Assembly (NCBI RefSeq): GCF_011769985.2
Contig: NZ_CP039734.2
Span: 2,232,001-2,296,000, forward strand
DNA: 64,000 nt
DNA from: Sulfurospirillum diekertiae
GTDB taxonomy: Bacteria > Campylobacterota > Campylobacteria > Campylobacterales > Sulfurospirillaceae
Direction of reading: 5' to 3'
Both the position numbers and the translations under genes were made by a program. Positions within the stretch are counted from its first letter, which is position 1; every line of letters begins with the position of its first letter. The notes beneath the pieces were generated by a model. That model was not told the origin of the DNA. It ran no database searches and worked only from the letters and a program-made list of their open reading frames with translations. Below are positions 59,711-64,000 of the stretch, piece by piece.

Positions 59711-59722
59711 TTTACATGTAAA
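59711..59722. repeat. TTTACATGTAAA palindrome, intergenic copy
   Basis: Perfect copy between the intra-operon terminator and the DUF2318 gene, 40 bases before that gene's ATG. Confidence 0.9.
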
Positions 59723-59762
59723 CGAAAAAAGACGCAAGTTTTTTGTTGAAGGACACGATGCA

Positions 59763-61175
59763 ATGTCGATTTATTTTATCCACGTGATGCAAGCATTACT
59801 GGGCTTTACACTTTTGAGTGCTTTATGGAACAAACACATCAGCCTCAAGACCTCTTTTTTAGCCTCTTTTATCGGTATTTGGATAGGTATTGGACTCTTT
59901 GAATTCGCCAATCTCTATCTCTGGGACACCACACTTAAACTCTATGCCAACGGTGTTATCGTCGTTTTATTGCTTCTGGGCTGGGCTGTGTGTCTGCTCC
60001 CCTTTAAAAGCGTTAAACTGGCGCTCATGGCACTGCTTGCGATCTCTTTTGGTATAGAATACGGCACACTTAGCCGTGATTTTCCATTGCTGAAGGGTGC
60101 GCTTTTAGACACGCTTTCCATCGTCTCTTTGGGCATTGTAATTTTGAGCGCCTGTTTGCTCCTACTACTTTTCTGGTTAATGACAAAGGTCAATGAAACA
60201 CTCAGCCCTAGAGTTCGAAACTCCGCCATTACCCTGAGCACCCTCTTTTTGCTATTAGATATTTGCGGGGAACTTGGCATTGCCTTGATGCGTTTAGGTG
60301 TGCTTCCAACCTCAACATGGCTTCTCTCAGCCGTTGCCAAAGTGTTGCACTACTCTTCGTTTTTCACCTATGTTTACCTTGCCATCATCATTGTCTTAAG
60401 CGCTCTTTTTCTACGTCAACAACCGCAAAAAGAGCGTAAAGAAGATGTGGGTGTTATCGCTTCTAGACGCATTCGTGCTACGAGGGCGCATCTGCAAAAA
60501 GTCTTTACATGTAACATCCTTATAGTGCTAGTGATGAGTACATTTATACTCTATTACGATCTTGTCGCTTCACGTCCGCCAACCATTTCGACACCTACGA
60601 TTTTAGAACCCGTGAACGGTGAATTTAAAATCCCGATGGAGCTGTTACGCGACAACGACCTACACCGTTTTGCGTACATTACCGATGAGGGCAATAAGAT
60701 TCGCTTCTTTCTACTTAACCGTTACAAAGAGAAAGACGCACCTGTTGCCGTGTTTGACGCGTGCATGATTTGCGGCGATATGGGCTATGTCAAAAAAGGT
60801 GATGAGCTCATTTGTATCTCGTGCAATGTGCGTATTTTTATTCCTTCTGTTGGTAAAGAAGGTGGATGCAACCCTATTCCTTTTCCATATGAATTTGATG
60901 GTAAAGAGATCACCATCAAGCTAGAGACGATTCTCAAAGGGGTGAACTACTTCTCAGAGATCGTGGAAAAAAGTGTGAGTGATCCCGTCAGTGGTGCCAA
61001 ATTGATTAACCTCAAAGCTCCTAAAACGTATGTTTTTGGTGGAAAAACCTACTACTTTGAAAACAGCGATACGTATGAAAAATTTAAAGAAAATCCTGAA
61101 CGCTACGTGGGTACTGCCAGTGAATCGCACTGGAGAGCGCAAGGCTACCAAGCGTTAGGAGATGTGAGCAAATGA
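59763..61175 (+). CDS. DUF2318 membrane protein with C-terminal YHS-like segment
   Basis: About 470 residues. The N-terminal half has eight or so membrane helices; the periplasmic C-terminal half holds DUF2318 with CMICGDMGYVKKGDELICIS, then C-N-V and GGCNPIPFPYEFDG, a Cys-rich probable metal or Fe-S site. The last 60 residues include TYVFGGKTYYFENSDTYEKF and NPERYV, resembling a YHS domain. This corresponds in context to Cj1660 of the C. jejuni p19 locus. I chose ATG 59763 (GAAGGA upstream) rather than a TTG at 59697. Confidence 0.85.
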   Translation: MSIYFIHVMQALLGFTLLSALWNKHISLKTSFLASFIGIWIGIGLFEFANLYLWDTTLKLYANGVIVVLLLLGWAVCLLPFKSVKLALMALLAISFGIEYGTLSRDFPLLKGALLDTLSIVSLGIVILSACLLLLLFWLMTKVNETLSPRVRNSAITLSTLFLLLDICGELGIALMRLGVLPTSTWLLSAVAKVLHYSSFFTYVYLAIIIVLSALFLRQQPQKERKEDVGVIASRRIRATRAHLQKVFTCNILIVLVMSTFILYYDLVASRPPTISTPTILEPVNGEFKIPMELLRDNDLHRFAYITDEGNKIRFFLLNRYKEKDAPVAVFDACMICGDMGYVKKGDELICISCNVRIFIPSVGKEGGCNPIPFPYEFDGKEITIKLETILKGVNYFSEIVEKSVSDPVSGAKLINLKAPKTYVFGGKTYYFENSDTYEKFKENPERYVGTASESHWRAQGYQALGDVSK

Positions 61176-62449
61176 TGGAATACAAACTCCTTAAAAGCGC
61201 TCTCTGGGGCAATAAAACTCAAAAGATGCTCGCCTTTTTGACCATCTTTTTAGCCTCTATGTTGGTCGCTTCGATGCTCAACATTACGCTTGGCATTGGC
61301 GACAAGGTCGCACTTGAACTTCGCAGTTACGGCTCCAATATCATTGTATTGCCCAAAGGTGGCGCACTGAGTATGGAGATCGAAGGCAAAACCTTTAAGC
61401 CTTTGCAAGAAGATGCTTACTTGGATGAGAGCAAACTTCCCAAAATCAAAGAGGTATTTTGGCGCAATAACATCGCCGCGTATGCTCCTTTTTTAGAAGG
61501 GAAAGTAGCGTGGTCAAAAGAGTCGATACCTGTTGCCATCGTAGGCACTTATTTTGATAAAAATCTCCCCATTGCGGATGAGCCAAACTACCGCATTGGC
61601 GTCAAGTCACTCTACCCGTTTTGGAGTGTTGAGGGAGCGTGGATCGAGGATGATACGGAAGCAAATATTTTAGTCGGTGAAACTCTCGCAAAAGAGCACC
61701 ACATCGCGGTTGGCGACACGGTTATGCTTGCAGGTAAATCTTTACATGTAAAGGGTATTTTAAAAGGCGCACAAGAGGCGGAGAGCAAGATCATGATGTC
61801 CATGGCTCTGGCACAAACACTGCTGGGTAAACCTGAAAAAATATCCCGTGTGGAAGTCTCAGCCCTCACCGTTCCAGAGGATGACCTCTCGATGAAAGCC
61901 AAACGTAACCCTGCAGAACTGGACACATTAGAGTATGACCATTGGTACTGTACGGCGTATGTGAGCTCGATTGCCTACCAAATCGAAGAAGAGTACAAAG
62001 GTGCTACGGCAAAGGCACTGATGAAAGTGAGTGATGGCGAAAGCAAAGTCGTGAAAAAAATCCAATCGCTGATGGGAATGGTGAGCATCATCGCATTGAT
62101 TGCGGCGTCCATTGGCATCGCTTCATTGATGGCATCGGAGATTCACCGTCGTAAAAAGGAGATCGGACTTTTAAAGGCGCTAGGAGCGAGCAATCTTGCG
62201 ATCTATGAGCTTTTCATCGCCGAATCACTGAGTGTCGCCCTCATCGCTGGAGCTGTTGGAGCACTCGTAGGGTATGGGCTTTCGATGCTAATAGCGCTTA
62301 GTATCTTCGGGCATGCGGTGGATATTTCATGGATTATTTTACCCCTTACGATCAGTTTTGCGCTCATCATCGCGTTTGTGGGCTCACTGCTCCCCATGCG
62401 CGGCGTGATCGATCTTTTACCTGCGGAGGTGCTTTATGGTCGCAAATAA
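61172..62449 (+). CDS. ABC transporter permease, FtsX/MacB-like, first
   Basis: A 425-residue permease: one N-terminal helix (KMLAFLTIFLASMLVASMLN), a large periplasmic MacB-PCD-type domain, and three C-terminal helices in a FtsX domain (SIIALIAASIGIASLMASEI, then RRKKEIGLLKALGAS). The ATG overlaps the preceding stop. MacB-like transporters usually perform mechanical work rather than substrate import; here the locus predicts a role in iron delivery. A perfect palindrome (61741) reads SLHVK. Confidence 0.9.
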   Translation: MMEYKLLKSALWGNKTQKMLAFLTIFLASMLVASMLNITLGIGDKVALELRSYGSNIIVLPKGGALSMEIEGKTFKPLQEDAYLDESKLPKIKEVFWRNNIAAYAPFLEGKVAWSKESIPVAIVGTYFDKNLPIADEPNYRIGVKSLYPFWSVEGAWIEDDTEANILVGETLAKEHHIAVGDTVMLAGKSLHVKGILKGAQEAESKIMMSMALAQTLLGKPEKISRVEVSALTVPEDDLSMKAKRNPAELDTLEYDHWYCTAYVSSIAYQIEEEYKGATAKALMKVSDGESKVVKKIQSLMGMVSIIALIAASIGIASLMASEIHRRKKEIGLLKALGASNLAIYELFIAESLSVALIAGAVGALVGYGLSMLIALSIFGHAVDISWIILPLTISFALIIAFVGSLLPMRGVIDLLPAEVLYGRK

Positions 62450-63599
62450 AAAACAGTCCTCACGCAGTACTTTTTTACTTCGTTCGGTATTTAAAAGCCT
62501 TCGTTTCAGTTACGATCGTACCCTCATCATTTTTATCTCCATCATGCTAGGGGCGTGCGTAACGGGTGCTTTTGTTAATGCCTATCTGGACATCGACTCT
62601 AAAATGCGCAAAGAGCTGAAGGCGTATGGTGCGAATGTGCTTTTCACGCCACAATCGGTTGAAAAATCACTTTTCTTCGATCAAAGCGATTATGAAAAGT
62701 CTTTACATGTAATCCCAAAAGGCTCCCTATTAGGTGCCTCACCCTACCTCTTTGGAACGGTTCGTTTAAGTCTGGGTGATGCCGTGATGGCAGGTGTTGA
62801 CTTTGCAGGAATGAAAGTGGCTAAACCTTTTTTAGAGGTCGTACAAGGAACCTACATCAACGTCGATTTTGATGAACGTAACGCCCTCATTGGTGTAGAT
62901 CTGGCGAAAAAGATGGAACTCAAAGTGGGTTCAAGCATCAACTTAGTCAATGAGCAGAGTGGCTTTTCCACAACCATTCGCATCAAAGGAATTGTCTCCA
63001 GTGGCGATAAAGAAGATGGACTGCTCTTTGTCTCCCTGCCTTTGGCACAAAAAGTTTTAGGCAAATCGGGAAAAATCCATCTGGTTGAGGCGGTCATATT
63101 GGGCGATTTTGATCAGATCAATGCGATTAGTTTAGAGCTTTCCAAAGTAGGCAGTTTCAACGCCAAACCTCTTGCGCGTATCTCACTCTCAGAGGGTCTG
63201 ATCTTAGATAAGATCAAATTCTTAATGGCATTGGTCGCTTTTACCGTACTACTCATCACCTCCATGTGTGTCAATACCACACTGAGTTCCATCATCTTTT
63301 CACGCACCAAAGAGATCGCCTTGCTTCGTGCGCTTGGAGCATCGAAGCGCAATGTCGCCACCCTTTTTGGCACGGAAACTTTTTTGATGACACTTTTTGC
63401 TTCGGTGTTAGGGGCATTTCTAGGCTTTTTTTTATCCCAATTTTTTGGCACGGTTATCTTTGGCTCAGGCATTGATTTTCGCTTTTTATCGATTCCGATT
63501 GCGACCATTTTATCACTACTGTTTGCAGCCATTGCCGCATACTTTCCCATCAAGCGTTCATTGAACTTGCCTGTGGCTACTATTTTAAGAGGAGAATAA
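62436..63599 (+). CDS. ABC transporter permease, FtsX/MacB-like, second
   Basis: A 387-residue paralogue of the preceding permease with the same layout (TLIIFISIMLGACVTGAFVN; FSRTKEIALLRALGASKRNV). The two share an early ELxxYGxNxxxxP pattern (RSYGSNIIVLP, KAYGANVLFTP), so they probably form a heterodimer. Starts 14 bases inside the first permease gene. A palindrome variant (62702) reads LHV. Confidence 0.9.
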   Translation: MVANKKQSSRSTFLLRSVFKSLRFSYDRTLIIFISIMLGACVTGAFVNAYLDIDSKMRKELKAYGANVLFTPQSVEKSLFFDQSDYEKSLHVIPKGSLLGASPYLFGTVRLSLGDAVMAGVDFAGMKVAKPFLEVVQGTYINVDFDERNALIGVDLAKKMELKVGSSINLVNEQSGFSTTIRIKGIVSSGDKEDGLLFVSLPLAQKVLGKSGKIHLVEAVILGDFDQINAISLELSKVGSFNAKPLARISLSEGLILDKIKFLMALVAFTVLLITSMCVNTTLSSIIFSRTKEIALLRALGASKRNVATLFGTETFLMTLFASVLGAFLGFFLSQFFGTVIFGSGIDFRFLSIPIATILSLLFAAIAAYFPIKRSLNLPVATILRGE

Positions 63600-63605
63600 T
63601 TCTTT

Positions 63606-64000
63606 ATGACATCTGTATTAGAACTTAAAAACATTGAAAAAAAATTTGGCGACGTGATCGCATTAGAGGGCATCAACCTCTGTGTACACAAAGGCGAGTG
63701 GATCAGCATCATGGGGCCGTCAGGTTCTGGAAAAACAACGCTTCTGAACATTCTCTCGTTGATGGATGCACCCTCAAACGGTGAGTACCTCTTAGGTGGC
63801 ATAGATGCGGGTTCTTTAGACGAGGCTCAAAAACTGGTTATCAGACGTGAAAAAGTGGGGCTTATCTTTCAACAATTTCACCTCATTCCCTACCTCAGTG
63901 CGCTTGAAAATGTCATGCTTGCGCAGTACTACCACAGCAGTGTGGATGAAGAGGACGCCAAAGCAGCGCTTGAAAAAGTAGGACTCTCCCACCGTTTAAC
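63606..64000 (+). CDS. ABC transporter ATP-binding protein (3' part outside window)
   Basis: The first 131 residues are visible. MGPSGSGKTTLLNILSLMD contains the Walker A loop and LIFQQFHLIPYLSALENV the Q-loop, typical of the MacB/LolD-type ATPase that pairs with FtsX-like permeases. GGAG lies before the preceding stop, about 13 bases from the ATG. The signature motif and Walker B lie beyond the right edge. Confidence 0.92.
   Translation, partial: MTSVLELKNIEKKFGDVIALEGINLCVHKGEWISIMGPSGSGKTTLLNILSLMDAPSNGEYLLGGIDAGSLDEAQKLVIRREKVGLIFQQFHLIPYLSALENVMLAQYYHSSVDEEDAKAALEKVGLSHRL

Noticed and set aside
59697-59762. TTG start for the DUF2318 gene
   Set aside because: The extra 22 residues translate a palindrome and basic residues without family similarity, and the ATG at 59763 has a good ribosome-binding site.

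Overview
This window looks like a chromosomal segment of a Campylobacterota (epsilonproteobacterial) species, most likely a Sulfurospirillum-like free-living relative of Campylobacter. The clues are a ccoNOQP cbb3 oxidase operon followed by a DUF4006 gene, an S10-spc-alpha ribosomal cluster without rpmD (L30), a MotE/FliJ pair, AddAB instead of RecBCD, and a Campylobacter-type Ftr1/P19/DUF2318/ABC iron-uptake locus. The taxonomic call is inferred from gene content only; no rRNA gene is present.

Layout. 1-8.3 kb: small housekeeping and accessory genes (PEBP-like protein cut by the window edge, AraC regulator, a tag-yjbR-yciI-transglutaminase run, iron-type alcohol dehydrogenase, DUF523, ClC channel, purT, cutA). 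8.4-14.4 kb: rplM-rpsI and the addB-addA recombination nuclease operon. 14.6-19.4 kb: cbb3 oxidase operon ccoNOQP plus DUF4006, a 33-aa membrane peptide, a TPM-like protein and FixH. 19.5-24.8 kb: one tightly packed minus-strand run, fliJ-motE-DUF507-carA-SafE/TauE-PAS histidine kinase-response regulator. 24.9-28.1 kb: class V aminotransferase, hisZ, purA. 28.4-32.3 kb: tandem paralogous chemoreceptors. 32.3-39.8 kb: eight-gene run nifU-hypothetical-murE-panD-ybaB-PDZ-ispA-tkt-gph. 40-53.9 kb: uninterrupted ribosomal protein, secY, map, infA and rpoA cluster from a strong promoter at 53.9 kb. 54-56.9 kb: AAA ATPase, a fused PP2C phosphatase/HATPase, rnhB. 57.1-64 kb: iron-uptake operon with a candidate Fur box, running off the right end inside the ABC ATPase gene.

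Genes that plausibly work together: the cbb3 oxidase with its assembly factors and the nearby soluble PAS kinase/response regulator; AddA with AddB; MotE with FliJ in motility; Ftr1, P19, DUF2318 protein and the permease/ATPase set in iron import.

The most striking unexplained signal is a 12-bp palindrome, TTTACATGTAAA. By eye I count 33 copies of its TACATGTA core, 17 of them perfect over 12 bp. All seven intergenic copies are perfect. Copies inside genes occur only in the two frames that avoid its internal TAA, giving recurring Leu-His-Val or Thr-Cys peptides in unrelated proteins. Copies concentrate in addAB and are almost absent from the ribosomal and cbb3 operons. Its function is unknown to me. 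No tRNA, rRNA, CRISPR array or insertion sequence was seen.
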